DNA of 64,000 bases from Pseudomonas parakoreensis (GTDB taxonomy: Bacteria; Pseudomonadota; Gammaproteobacteria; Pseudomonadales; Pseudomonadaceae): the NCBI RefSeq assembly GCF_021602155.1, contig NZ_BQHY01000017.1:1-64000 (forward strand), in the 5' to 3' direction. This document shows positions 28,424 to 37,008 of the stretch, piece after piece; the first letter of the stretch is position 1, and every line of letters starts with the position of its first letter. Both the position numbers and the translations under genes were made by a program. The notes under the pieces are model-generated. The model made no database searches and was not told the DNA's origin. It saw only the letters and a program-made list of their open reading frames with translations.

Positions 28424-28536
28424 AGCGTTACATGAGGTTCCAGGGTTGGAACCAGATTCGGATTTTTGATTCAAAGCGTCTGTTTATCCGGGCAAAAGAG
28501 CTCTGATCTTTCATTACTTCACTTTGTGGATTTTCA

Positions 28537-29655
28537 ATGTCATCCAAAAAAACTCTCGCCCTGGCCCTGTGCGTTGCAATGACCGGTTGTGCACAGACTC
28601 CTAAAAACGATGCGGACGGCGGCAGCTGGTGGCCGTTCGGATCTTCCGACAAAGTGGCGGCCAAAGAGCCGGCCCCGGCTCCAGCCCCGCTCAAACCTGC
28701 CGCGACCGCACCCGTGGCCAAGACTGAAAGCAGCAGCCACTGGTACTGGCCGTTCGGCAGCTCTGATGACGCGGCGGCCAAGGCCGACGTGAAACCCGAA
28801 GTCAAACCAGAAGCAAAACCGGCGGTAGTGGCCAAGGCCGATGCTGACACCGGCACAAAGTGGTGGTGGCCGTTCGGCGGCAAGGATCAGTCCACGGCGA
28901 AAGTGGTGCCGATGCCTGACCCGAAAGTCACCCAAGCCTGGCTGGATGACTACGAGCCGCGCCTGCGTGCAGCGATCAAGGACAGCAATCTGCAACTCGA
29001 GCGCCGTGACAACGTTCTGGTGGTGATCGCGCCGGTTGAAGGCTCGTTCAACCCGAAACGTCCAGCGATGCTGTTGCCGGTGACCCTCAGCCCGTTCACC
29101 AATGTCGCGAAAATCCTCGAAGCCGACCCGAAAACCGCAGTTCTGGTGCTTGGTCACAGCGACAACACTGGCGCCGCGCCGGCCAACGTCAAGCTCAGCC
29201 AGGAACGCGCTCAGTCCGTGGCGGCAATTTTCCGCCTGAGCGGCTTGCAGCGTGATCGCCTGATGCTGCGCGGCATGGGTGGCGATGCGCCGCGTGCGGC
29301 CAACGACAGCGCCGAAGGCCGTGCCCTGAACCGTCGCGTCGAACTGCTGGTGACCCCGCAGAACACCATGGTGGCCCTGCTGAGCAAGTACAACATGCCG
29401 GCGCCCGCACCGACCACGATGCTTGCCGCACAGGACGTCAAGCCTGCAGCCAAACCGGTAACCCCGGCGCCGGCCGCTTCGAAAGCCGCCGTACCTGCAA
29501 CCAAAAAGGCTCCGGCGAAGAAAGCCGCTGCCAAGGCACCAGCGAAGAAAGCGGCGACCAAGGCTCCGGCGAAAACCCCAGCCAAGAAAACCGCTCCGGC
29601 CAAAGCCGCGACGACTGACAAGAAAGTTGCCGCCAGCGATACTTCCAAGCAGTGA
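28537..29655 (+). CDS. OmpA-family lipoprotein with Trp-Pro-Phe-Gly repeats and histone-H1-like tail
   Basis: The 372-residue lipoprotein (lipobox MTGC, Cys18) has three parts. Residues 25-120 contain three near-identical WPFG boxes (32-35, 71-74, 111-114) spaced about 40 residues apart in a Lys/Ala/Pro-rich linker. Residues 130-275 are an OmpA peptidoglycan-binding domain (LVLGHSDNTG, ALNRRVEL). Residues 300-372 are a Lys/Ala/Pro-rich tail with repeated APAKKA, like histone H1-type AlgP or ribosomal tails. Such a tail on an envelope OmpA protein is unusual. Role unknown. Confidence 0.88.
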   Translation: MSSKKTLALALCVAMTGCAQTPKNDADGGSWWPFGSSDKVAAKEPAPAPAPLKPAATAPVAKTESSSHWYWPFGSSDDAAAKADVKPEVKPEAKPAVVAKADADTGTKWWWPFGGKDQSTAKVVPMPDPKVTQAWLDDYEPRLRAAIKDSNLQLERRDNVLVVIAPVEGSFNPKRPAMLLPVTLSPFTNVAKILEADPKTAVLVLGHSDNTGAAPANVKLSQERAQSVAAIFRLSGLQRDRLMLRGMGGDAPRAANDSAEGRALNRRVELLVTPQNTMVALLSKYNMPAPAPTTMLAAQDVKPAAKPVTPAPAASKAAVPATKKAPAKKAAAKAPAKKAATKAPAKTPAKKTAPAKAATTDKKVAASDTSKQ

Positions 29656-29679
29656 TCCGCTAACGAAAAGGAATGCGCC

Positions 29680-30327
29680 ATGACCCAGGCTCTGGCAGAT
29701 ATGCGTCGTGATTACACCCGGGATGGTCTGACCGAGGCGCAAGCCCCGGCTGAACCCTTTGCGTTGTTCCACCAGTGGTTCGCCGATGCGGTGAAAACCG
29801 AACAGGCGCCGGTGGAGGCCAACGCCATGACCCTGGCCACGGTCGATGCAGACGGTCGCCCGCATTGTCGCATTCTGCTGCTCAAGGGCCTGGACGAGCA
29901 GGGCTTCACCTTTTTCACCAATTACGACAGCGCCAAGGGCCAGCATCTGGCGGCCAACCCGTTGGCTGCCATGACGTTCTTCTGGCCGACCCTGGAGCGC
30001 CAGGTGCGCATCGAAGGGTGTGTGGTGAAAGTCACGCCTGCTGAGTCCGATGCTTATTATCAGGTGCGTCCGCTGGGCAGTCGGCTCGGGGCCTGGGCTT
30101 CACCGCAGAGCCGGGTGATCAACGGGCGCGGCGAACTGGAAGAGTTGCTCAAGGCCACCGAGCAGCGTTTCAGCGATACGCAACCGCACTGTCCGGAACA
30201 CTGGGGCGGTTATCGCCTGCTGCCTGAGCGCATCGAGTTCTGGCAGGGCCGTCCAAGTCGTCTGCACGATCGCCTGAACTACCGTCAGCAGGGTGCCGAC
30301 TGGATTCTTGAACGTCTGGCGCCTTAA
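29680..30327 (+). CDS. pdxH: Pyridoxamine 5'-phosphate oxidase
   Basis: The 215-residue FMN enzyme makes pyridoxal 5'-phosphate. Family segments include [35 protein letters not shown] (FMN phosphate binding) and the C-terminal [11 protein letters not shown], the usual substrate-binding end. Length matches the family. An AAAGGA site precedes the ATG. It follows the OmpA gene by 24 nt and may be transcribed with it. Confidence 0.97.
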   Translation: MTQALADMRRDYTRDGLTEAQAPAEPFALFHQWFADAVKTEQAPVEANAMTLATVDADGRPHCRILLLKGLDEQGFTFFTNYDSAKGQHLAANPLAAMTFFWPTLERQVRIEGCVVKVTPAESDAYYQVRPLGSRLGAWASPQSRVINGRGELEELLKATEQRFSDTQPHCPEHWGGYRLLPERIEFWQGRPSRLHDRLNYRQQGADWILERLAP

Positions 30328-30332
30328 GCAGT

Positions 30333-30569
30333 CTACCGAGCGGGATAGCTTGCCGCAGCGGCCTCAAGCCACTTCGGCAGGTCCCGACGCTTGATCTTCT
30401 GCACGCGGGCATCGGCCAGTCGTTGCAGCATGAAGGCGCGTTTGTCTTCATCCTTGCCCGCCAGCGACAGGGCCAGATCACGATCCATCCAGCGTTTGAT
30501 CCGCACGTACAGCCACCCATGGAAGTACAGGCCGGCGACGGTGGTGACGAAAATGATCAGGTAATCCAT
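30333..30569 (-). CDS. Small membrane-anchored hypothetical protein
   Basis: The 78-residue protein has one N-terminal hydrophobic helix (YLIIFVTTVAGLYFHGWLYV) followed by a basic, helical cytoplasmic-looking domain. No domain was recognised. It converges on pdxH, ending 5 nt after that stop. Amino-acid composition and length resemble conserved small pseudomonad proteins; the function is unknown. Confidence 0.7.
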   Translation of the reverse strand: MDYLIIFVTTVAGLYFHGWLYVRIKRWMDRDLALSLAGKDEDKRAFMLQRLADARVQKIKRRDLPKWLEAAAASYPAR

Positions 30570-30736
30570 GAAAATCCTTGGGTTGGCAGGGCGGATTGGG
30601 CGATTTGGCGCTACTGTTGGGTGGGGCTGCAGGTGCCTGTACCGGGCCTGAATAAAATCAAGTTTATCCGGGCTGCGTCGTGACAGGCGTCAAGCAGCGG
30701 GGTTTAATGAACACCTGTTCTTTTGGAGTTGATGCT

Positions 30737-31201
30737 ATGCGTAAGTCTGTTCTGCTGGTTGCTTCTTTTTCCACGATGGCGATGTTGCTGACCGGCTGCC
30801 AGTCGAGCCTGACCGGTGACTCCTACTCCCGTGACGAAGCGCGTCGTGTGCAGACGATTCGCATGGGCACCATCGAATCCCTGCGTCCGGTGAAAATCGA
30901 AGGCACCAAGACCCCGATCGGCGGCGCTGCAGGCGCAGTGGTCGGCGGTGTCGGCGGCAGCGCCATCGGTGGCGGCAAGGGCAGCATCGTTGCGGCGGTC
31001 ATCGGCGCCGTGGCCGGCGGCCTGATCGGTTCGGCCACTGAAGAAGGCCTGACCCGCACCCAGGGCGTGGAAATCACCGTGCGCGAAGACGACGGCAGCA
31101 TGCGCGCCTACGTGCAACAGGTTCAGGAAAACGAAGTGTTCCGTGTCGGTGAGCGCGTACGCATCTCCACCGTCGGTGGCACCAGCCGCGTTTCGCACTA
31201 A
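30737..31201 (+). CDS. SlyB-like glycine-zipper outer-membrane lipoprotein
   Basis: The 154-residue protein has a lipobox LTGC (Cys21) and a glycine-zipper double helix (GGAAGAVVGGVGGSAIGGG and AAVIGAVAGGLIGS). A C-terminal soluble domain carries VEITVREDDGSMRAYVQ and VGERVRIS, as in the SlyB/PcpY family. Such proteins sit in the outer membrane and support its integrity. The start follows TTGGAG. In-frame sequence further upstream has no ribosome site. Confidence 0.9.
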   Translation: MRKSVLLVASFSTMAMLLTGCQSSLTGDSYSRDEARRVQTIRMGTIESLRPVKIEGTKTPIGGAAGAVVGGVGGSAIGGGKGSIVAAVIGAVAGGLIGSATEEGLTRTQGVEITVREDDGSMRAYVQQVQENEVFRVGERVRISTVGGTSRVSH

Positions 31202-31224
31202 GCGCGAACGAGCGGTAAAACAAA

Positions 31225-31257
31225 AACCCGATCAGGTGACTGGTCGGGTTTTTTTTG
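31225..31257 (+). terminator. Rho-independent terminator after the SlyB-like gene
   Basis: AACCCGAtcaggtgactGGTCGGGTT forms a GC-rich stem followed by TTTTTTTT. It also separates this gene from the convergent bacteriocin module. Confidence 0.88.
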
Positions 31258-31273
31258 TCAAGACTAATCAGTA

Positions 31274-31531
31274 TTACTCACTTCCATAACAGCTCAATTG
31301 AAAGTCATATTCCGGAACGTAAAATGGCCGGCCGATTAAAACTTCGAGTTGTGTTATTTGCTTGGGGTCGAGATCGTAGCCGTAGATTTCGTCTTCTGGC
31401 ACGGTCCACTTCATGATTGTTCTGAGCTGGTCGATTTTCCCGTCTGGAACAGGTATTTCGAAAACAAGGAGTGACGTTTTTTTATCATAGGCATCGACAG
31501 TATAATTAAGTTTTGGGTAGCGACATGTCAT
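31274..31531 (-). CDS. Probable bacteriocin immunity protein 2 (DUF7683-like)
   Basis: The 85-residue product is a paralog of the upstream gene: both share a D-x-KT-x-LL opening, a W-x-x-PEDE-x-x-GYDL core and a C-terminal half of similar length. The pattern matches DUF7683, a family found beside polymorphic toxins. ATG 31531 overlaps the previous stop as ATGA, so translation is coupled; an ATG at 31540 in the same frame is possible. The lower GC content than flanking genes fits an acquired module. Immunity function is inferred from position. Confidence 0.75.
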   Translation of the reverse strand: MTCRYPKLNYTVDAYDKKTSLLVFEIPVPDGKIDQLRTIMKWTVPEDEIYGYDLDPKQITQLEVLIGRPFYVPEYDFQLSCYGSE

Positions 31532-31758
31532 TCGATGCATACCAGTTGAACTATACGATTTACACCTGATAGCTGTTTCCCGGTCCAGTCTTCCAAAATA
31601 TTAATCTGTTCCTCAGACAGGTCGTACCCATCAAACTCATCTTCCGGTTGCTTCCAGTTCATGAGTACCTTCAGCGCGTCCTCATGATGTTCGGCGATAT
31701 CAACGCTTAGGAGTAAAACCTCGGTTTTTTGATCAAATACCTCAACTATATGTTTCAC
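31528..31758 (-). CDS. Probable bacteriocin immunity protein 1 (DUF7683-like)
   Basis: The 76-residue product starts with GTG at 31758, which overlaps the bacteriocin stop (GTGA), the usual coupling of toxin and immunity gene. It contains the DUF7683-like segment NWKQPEDEFDGYDLSEEQI. It is not similar by eye to the classic colicin E3 immunity protein, so the immunity type differs from that of colicin E3 although the toxin domain is E3-like. Acidic composition suits binding to a basic RNase domain. Confidence 0.78.
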   Translation of the reverse strand: MKHIVEVFDQKTEVLLLSVDIAEHHEDALKVLMNWKQPEDEFDGYDLSEEQINILEDWTGKQLSGVNRIVQLVCIE

Positions 31759-32938
31759 TTTTCTACTCTCCTTTTGGGGTCAGCAGGCTTGGTCTGTTCG
31801 CCGGTTCTCGGGTCATATTCTCCAAGGTGTTTTCCTTGTTTGGTGTACAACTCAACCTTGCCGTGCTGGGAATCCCATTCATAAATTTTCCCTGATAGAT
31901 CCTTCCATCGCCTGCGTTTTTTTCCTCCCCCACGAACAGACGTTTTCATTGGTGCGGATTTGGCCTCAGGAAAGGCTGTAAGGGAGTTTGGGGCCGGATG
32001 ATATTTGATATCCCCAGCAATATTCAGAACGATGTATACCGGCGCTACCCCCGAATCCGCCGGAAACACCAGAATGAAATCCCGATACTCCGGCGGATAA
32101 ACCGGATTCACCAGAATCCCGTCCGCCGCTTTCGTCGGCGGATACACCCAGATGTGCGGTGCTTGCGGTGCAGCCTCCAGTGCCGGGATGCCGAGAATGT
32201 CAGAACCATCCACCGCCGGCGTCCAGATCAGTTCGACGCCTTCACCAAGGTCCGCAATGAATTGACTGCCACGCGTGCTGAACTGCACGACATCGACCAT
32301 TTCCCAATCGCGATTCCTGCCGGTATAGAAGCCGTAGCCCTTTAGGCTGCCGTCTGCTTGCTGTTCGACGCGCAGGCGCACGCGGGTGCGCGCCTGGTTG
32401 AGGCTGCGCAGTTGCTCGTCGCTATAGAGTGCGCTGTCGCCGAGGCTGGAAGGCAGGAGCAGCGCCACCAGTCCTGCCAGGGTGGCGCTGGCCGTTCCGG
32501 CGGCGATGGCGGGTAGCGCCTCGAAGGCGGCGCCGGCCAGGGCGAAACTGCCGAATCCGGCGGGAATGGCTGTGGCGCCGATTTTCTTCAGGGCAACGCC
32601 GCCCGTTTCATCGTTTTCGCGTGCACCCAGCAGGATCAGCTCGCCGTAATCCTTGAGGCTGTCGGTCGGCACCATCCCCGAAGGATTTGCGTAGTCGATG
32701 ATCGCGTCCGGCAATTTGCAGGACTTGGGCGAACACGCATCCGGCACGCACCGGATCTGGCTTTTGGGCCGCTATCTCGCGGCTGCGAGGCCTCCTGCCG
32801 CGCCAGCATGGCGTCGTAAGCGTTCTGCCGGGCTTCGCGCTCGGCCAGTTCAGTGGCCGTCATGTAGCGCCAGGTGACGTGATGACCGTCGCCCGCCGGC
32901 GGGTTGGGGACCCGGGGAATGTCCTTGTTGCGAGCCAC
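31755..32938 (-). CDS. Colicin E3-type (rRNase) bacteriocin, split by a -1 frame change
   Basis: Two minus-strand frames together make one protein. The first (GTG 32938, after AAAGGA) gives 59 residues beginning MARNKDIPRVPNPPAG, then reaches CCCAAAA at 32762-32768. A -1 shift there joins the second frame for 335 more residues (394 in total). Unshifted reading stops at 32636 with 100 residues. The middle holds a pyocin-S-type domain (SSLGDSALYSDEQLRSLNQA). The C-terminus is the colicin E3 cytotoxic domain (RRRWKDLSGKIYEWDSQHG), with the catalytic Asp, His, Glu and the late Arg kept. No TonB-receptor domain is seen. Either recoded or recently broken. Confidence 0.8.
32739..32768 (-). promoter_or_regulatory. 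Candidate -1 ribosomal frameshift signal
   Basis: On the minus strand, codons GGC CCA AAA contain the X XXY YYZ heptamer C CCA AAA (32762-32768). Five nucleotides later, ATCCGG and CCGGAT (32739-32756) form a 6-bp stem with a 6-nt loop. This is the standard spacing of slippery site and stimulator. A -1 slip moves exactly into the bacteriocin's toxin frame. A one-base loss in the same homopolymer would look the same. Confidence 0.5.
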
Positions 32939-33265
32939 TGAGCGTCCTTTCGTTCATCCATCGACAGGCCCTCGAAAGGGCTGTGCGACGTTAACGAAGC
33001 GGACAAAGGCTGGCTGTAGGACGGATCTTTGATTAAGTGCGGATTGTTCGCTATTGGTCAGGCAGGGGGCGAGCAGGCCGCTTCAGCTCAAGAACGGAGG
33101 GAAGGTTCTGTGCCGTTACTGCAAAAGCCTGATACCCATTTGCCCAGAATCTGGCAGTTGGTGGAAGAATTGAGCCTCAGCTGTATCTGTGAGGCTTGCA
33201 GGTTTTTTCCTATGCTTTAGAGCTGAGCCTGTGACGAGGCAATTCCTGCCCGAATCAACGAGAAC
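32939..33265. other. Gap upstream of the bacteriocin and PLP-enzyme genes, with a small hairpin
   Basis: The gap holds the bacteriocin's upstream region. AGCCTCA (33173-33179) and TGAGGCT (33190-33196) can form a 7-bp stem followed by TTTTTT at about 33203, possibly a terminator. No credible gene or LexA-type box was found. Confidence 0.4.
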
Positions 33266-34366
33266 ATGACCATGAGCGACAACCGACAGTGGGCCCGTGA
33301 AGCGATCCGCATCATCGAAGCGGACTTCCAGCGCAGCGCCGACACCCATCTGATCCCCTTGCCGCTGCCGGGCTTCGCAGGTATCGAGTTGTACTTCAAA
33401 GACGAGTCGAGCCATCCCACCGGCAGCCTCAAGCATCGCCTGGCGCGCTCGCTGTTTCTGTATGCGTTGTGTAACGGCTGGCTCAAGCCCGGCGCGCCGG
33501 TGATCGAGGCGTCCAGCGGTTCGACGGCAATTTCCGAAGCGTATTTCGCACGCATGCTTGGCTTGCCGTTCATTGCGGTGATGCCGGCGACCACTTCGAA
33601 AGAGAAGATCGCGCAGATCGCCTTCTACGGTGGCCAGAGCCATCTGGTTCAGGATCCGACGCAGATTTACGCCGAGTCCGAACGTCTGGCCCGCGAGCAT
33701 GGCGGCCACTTCATCGACCAGTTCACCTACGCCGAGCGGGCCACCGACTGGCGGGCGAACAACAACATCGCCGAGTCGATCTTCCAGCAGATGCGGTTCG
33801 AGAAACATCCGGAACCGAGCTGGCTGATTTCCAGCCCCGGCACCGGCGGCACCACCGCGACTCTCGGCCGTTACGTGCGTTATCGCCAGCACTGCACCCG
33901 GGTGTTGTGCGCCGATGCCGAGCGCTCGGTGTTCTTCGATTACTACCAGACGGGCGACGCGAGCCTGCGTCTGGACTGCGGTTCGCGGATCGAAGGCATC
34001 GGTCGGCCCCGGGTCGAGGCGTCGTTTCTGCCGCAGGTGATCGATGCGATGGTCAAGGTGCCGGACGCCTTGTCGCTGGCGGCCATGCATTATCTGGCGC
34101 AGCGTCTGGGACGGCATGTCGGCGGGTCGAGCGGCACCAACCTGATCGGCGCGCTGATGGCGGCGCAGCAGATGAAAGCGGCGGGGGAGTCGGGGTCGAT
34201 CGTGGCGATTCTGTGCGATGGCGGCGAGCGCTATGCCGATACCTATTACGATCAGGACTGGCTAAAGGCGCAGGGCTATGAGCTGGAGGGGTTGATTGCG
34301 GCGGTGGCGGCGAGTGCCGAGAAAGGTGAGCCGTTGCCGACCTCGGTGTTGCGCGCGAATATCTGA
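33266..34366 (+). CDS. PLP-dependent cysteine synthase/desulfhydrase-family enzyme
   Basis: The 366-residue protein belongs to the fold-type II PLP family. The PLP Lys is in [11 protein letters not shown], the substrate loop is [12 protein letters not shown], and the phosphate-binding loop is [15 protein letters not shown]. The late [12 protein letters not shown] segment is also conserved. Homologs are annotated as cysteine synthase-family proteins and some act as cysteine desulfhydrases, so the reaction is not certain. An ATG two codons downstream is an alternative start. Monocistronic. Confidence 0.88.
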   Translation: MTMSDNRQWAREAIRIIEADFQRSADTHLIPLPLPGFAGIELYFKDESSHPTGSLKHRLARSLFLYALCNGWLKPGAPVIEASSGSTAISEAYFARMLGLPFIAVMPATTSKEKIAQIAFYGGQSHLVQDPTQIYAESERLAREHGGHFIDQFTYAERATDWRANNNIAESIFQQMRFEKHPEPSWLISSPGTGGTTATLGRYVRYRQHCTRVLCADAERSVFFDYYQTGDASLRLDCGSRIEGIGRPRVEASFLPQVIDAMVKVPDALSLAAMHYLAQRLGRHVGGSSGTNLIGALMAAQQMKAAGESGSIVAILCDGGERYADTYYDQDWLKAQGYELEGLIAAVAASAEKGEPLPTSVLRANI

Positions 34367-34380
34367 TACACCGAAAACCA

Positions 34381-34472
34381 CTGTGGGAGCTGGCTTGCCA
34401 GCGATAGCGGATTGTCAGTCAACATCAATGTCGAATCTGAGTCCGTCATCGCTGGCAAGCCAGCTCCCACAG
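34381..34472. repeat. REP pair (GTGGGAGCTGGCTTGCCAGC family)
   Basis: Two inverted copies of the second REP family lie between convergent genes. Confidence 0.9.
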
Positions 34473-34499
34473 GATTGCGCGTTTTGCAGATTTGGCTGA

Positions 34500-36113
34500 T
34501 CAGGCTTCCAGGCCGAGAATATCCCGCGCCACAGCTTCCGCAATCCGAATCCCGTCCACACCCGCCGACAGAATCCCGCCCGCATACCCCGCGCCTTCAC
34601 CGGCCGGGAACAGACCTTTGACGTTCATGCTCTGCAGCGACTCGTTACGCGTGATGCGCAGCGGCGACGAGGTGCGGGTCTCGATGCCGGTCAGTACGGC
34701 GTCGTGCAGCGAGTAGCCGCGAATCTGCTTCTCGAACGCCGGCAACGCTTCGCGGATCGCTTCGATGGCGAAGTCCGGCAGCGCCAGGGCCAGGTCGCCC
34801 AGGGCCACGCCCGGTTTGTACGACGGCTCGACTTCGCCCAGTTCGGTCGACGGGGTGCCGTTGATGAAGTCGCCGACCAGTTGTGCCGGGGCCTTGTAAT
34901 CGCTGCCGCCGAGGATGAACGCGTGGGATTCCAGACGCTCCTGCAACTCGATACCGGCCAGCGGGCCACCCGGGTAATCGACTTCCGGAGTGATGCCGAC
35001 GACGATCCCGGAGTTGGCGTTGCGCTCGTTACGCGAGTACTGGCTCATGCCGTTGGTGACCACGCGATTCGGCTCGGACGTCGCCGCCACCACGGTGCCG
35101 CCCGGGCACATGCAGAAGCTGTAGACCGAACGGCCGTTCTTGGCGTGGTGCACCAGTTTGTAATCGGCAGCGCCCAGCTTCGGGTGGCCGGCGTACTTGC
35201 CCAGCCGCGCACGGTCGATCAGCGACTGCGGGTGTTCGATGCGGAAACCCACCGAGAACGGCTTGGCTTCCATGAACACGCCACGGCTGTGGAGCATGCG
35301 GAAGGTGTCGCGGGCACTGTGGCCGAGGGCCAGAATGACGTGTTTCGAATGCAGGGTTTCGCCGCTCGCCAGTTCGACGCCGACCAGTTGGCCGTCTTCG
35401 ATCAGCACGTCGGTGACGCGTTCCTGAAAGCGCACTTCGCCGCCCAGGGCGCGGATCTCTTCACGCATGGTCTCGACCATGCCGGTCAGACGGAAGGTAC
35501 CGATGTGCGGTTTGCTGACATAGAGAATTTCTTCCGGCGCGCCGGCCTTGACGAATTCGTGCAGGACTTTGCGGCCGAGGAACTTCGGATCCTTGATCTG
35601 GCTGTACAGCTTGCCGTCGGAGAACGTGCCCGCGCCGCCTTCGCCGAACTGCACGTTGGACTCGGGGTTGAGCACACTTTTACGCCACAGACCCCAGGTG
35701 TCCTTGGTGCGCTGGCGGACTTCGGTGCCGCGTTCGAGGATGATCGGCTTGAAGCCCATCTGTGCCAGCAACAGGCCGGCGAAGATCCCGCACGGGCCGA
35801 AACCGACCACGATCGGGCGCTGGTTCAGGTCGCTCGGCGCCTGACCGACGAATTTATAGCTGACATCCGGCGCCACGTTGACGTTACGGTCGTCGGCGAA
35901 CTTGCCCAGCACCTTGGCCTCGTCGCGCACGGTGAGGTCGATGGTGTAGATGAAGCACAGTTCGGAGGACTTTTTGCGCGCGTCGTAGCTGCGCTTGAAC
36001 AAGGTGAAATCGAGCAGGTCATCGCTGGCGATGCCCAGGCGCTGCACGATGGCGGCACGCAGGTCTTCTTCGGGATGGTCGATTGGCAGCTTGAGTTCGG
36101 TGATTCGTAACAT
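34500..36113 (-). CDS. FAD-dependent oxidoreductase (COG2509 type)
   Basis: The 537-residue protein has an N-terminal domain of about 95 residues (LKLPIDHPEEDLRAAIVQRLGI). It is followed by an FAD-binding Rossmann fold whose loop reads VGFGPCGIFAGLLLAQMG. A C-terminal FAD-contact region reads GEGAGYAGGILSAGVDGIRIAEA. This layout is that of the uncharacterised COG2509 dehydrogenases. The substrate is unknown. The start at 36113 gives the family opening MLRITELKLP; the preceding in-frame ATG adds ten residues without support. Confidence 0.88.
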   Translation of the reverse strand: MLRITELKLPIDHPEEDLRAAIVQRLGIASDDLLDFTLFKRSYDARKKSSELCFIYTIDLTVRDEAKVLGKFADDRNVNVAPDVSYKFVGQAPSDLNQRPIVVGFGPCGIFAGLLLAQMGFKPIILERGTEVRQRTKDTWGLWRKSVLNPESNVQFGEGGAGTFSDGKLYSQIKDPKFLGRKVLHEFVKAGAPEEILYVSKPHIGTFRLTGMVETMREEIRALGGEVRFQERVTDVLIEDGQLVGVELASGETLHSKHVILALGHSARDTFRMLHSRGVFMEAKPFSVGFRIEHPQSLIDRARLGKYAGHPKLGAADYKLVHHAKNGRSVYSFCMCPGGTVVAATSEPNRVVTNGMSQYSRNERNANSGIVVGITPEVDYPGGPLAGIELQERLESHAFILGGSDYKAPAQLVGDFINGTPSTELGEVEPSYKPGVALGDLALALPDFAIEAIREALPAFEKQIRGYSLHDAVLTGIETRTSSPLRITRNESLQSMNVKGLFPAGEGAGYAGGILSAGVDGIRIAEAVARDILGLEA

Positions 36114-36210
36114 GGCGAGGATCCGGATTCGCGGGGCGCACAACTGCGCCAGGGCGTTTGAAGGCCGCGATTATAAGCCGCAAAGGCCGGATCCGGTGAG
36201 GCTAAAACGC

Positions 36211-36864
36211 TCAGTCGTTGCGCGATCCGCCGAAATACCCGCAACCACGCTCGACCTTGCCGTCGATGCGCAACTCGGCGCTCATGTGCTGCACGCTGCC
36301 GGTGCTGCTGTCGACGCAGCGTTGCGGCGCGACCCATAACTCGATGCGCTGGTTGTTGGCTTCGCTGCTGAGGTTGAAGCGGCCGTCGCCCAGTTGTTCT
36401 TCGACATACGGCACGGCCAGCGCCGGTTGGCCTTCACGGTCGATGACCATGCCCTTGCCACTGACTTTGACGTTCCACTCGGGACCGTGGCCGGCGGCAC
36501 GCAGGATCAACAGCTTGAAATTCGGGTCATCGCAGGCGGTGCCGGAACGTTCGACGCGATACAACTGGCCGAGGTCGAGGCGGTCGCCGGCGATCTTCCC
36601 GCGTACATCGGCAAACAGCTTGCCCTGCTGATCGGCGAGGGTCGCGGCCTCTTGCAGCACGCTGGTGCCGCCGATGTCATTGACCACGTACTGACGTTGT
36701 TCGCCACAGGGCTGGAACACCAGTTTGCCGTCGGCCGCCGTCAATTGCCCCTGCATCCGGGATTGCCCGACATGGGATGCGCTTTCGCGCGGGCCATCAA
36801 ACAATTGGCAGGCGGCGAACAATGGCAGCAAGGCAACAACGATCAACGAACGGGCAACACGCAT
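36211..36864 (-). CDS. COG3650-type lipoprotein
   Basis: The 217-residue protein has a lipobox FAAC (Cys19) and a GGAGAG ribosome site before ATG 36864. The first half includes LVFQPCGEQRQYVV, the second the COG3650-like WVAPQRCVDSSTGSVQHMSAELRIDGKVERGCGYFGGSRND end. Six or so Cys may form disulfides in the periplasm. Function is unknown. A longer in-frame start runs through the intergenic region and is rejected. Confidence 0.85.
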   Translation of the reverse strand: MRVARSLIVVALLPLFAACQLFDGPRESASHVGQSRMQGQLTAADGKLVFQPCGEQRQYVVNDIGGTSVLQEAATLADQQGKLFADVRGKIAGDRLDLGQLYRVERSGTACDDPNFKLLILRAAGHGPEWNVKVSGKGMVIDREGQPALAVPYVEEQLGDGRFNLSSEANNQRIELWVAPQRCVDSSTGSVQHMSAELRIDGKVERGCGYFGGSRND

Positions 36865-37008
36865 CTTCGGCTCTCCAGACAAGTGCTGCCACGTTACGCA
36901 GGCTGACCGTCGATCACAAGACTTGAGTGGCCGGTTCAGGCTGGCTATTGAGTTGCCCGTTACCCGCCAGCATAGTGGCGTACCTGTGCGGGCATGGATT
37001 GATGGTGC

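Noticed and set aside
31755-32747. Internal GTG at 32747 as the real start of a shorter bacteriocin
   Set aside because: No ribosome site precedes it, it lies inside the hairpin, and the upstream frame has a good ribosome site and the family's usual N-terminal sequence.
33029-33220. 63-codon plus-strand frame between the bacteriocin and the PLP enzyme
   Set aside because: It runs through a hairpin that looks like a terminator and has no ribosome site or domain.
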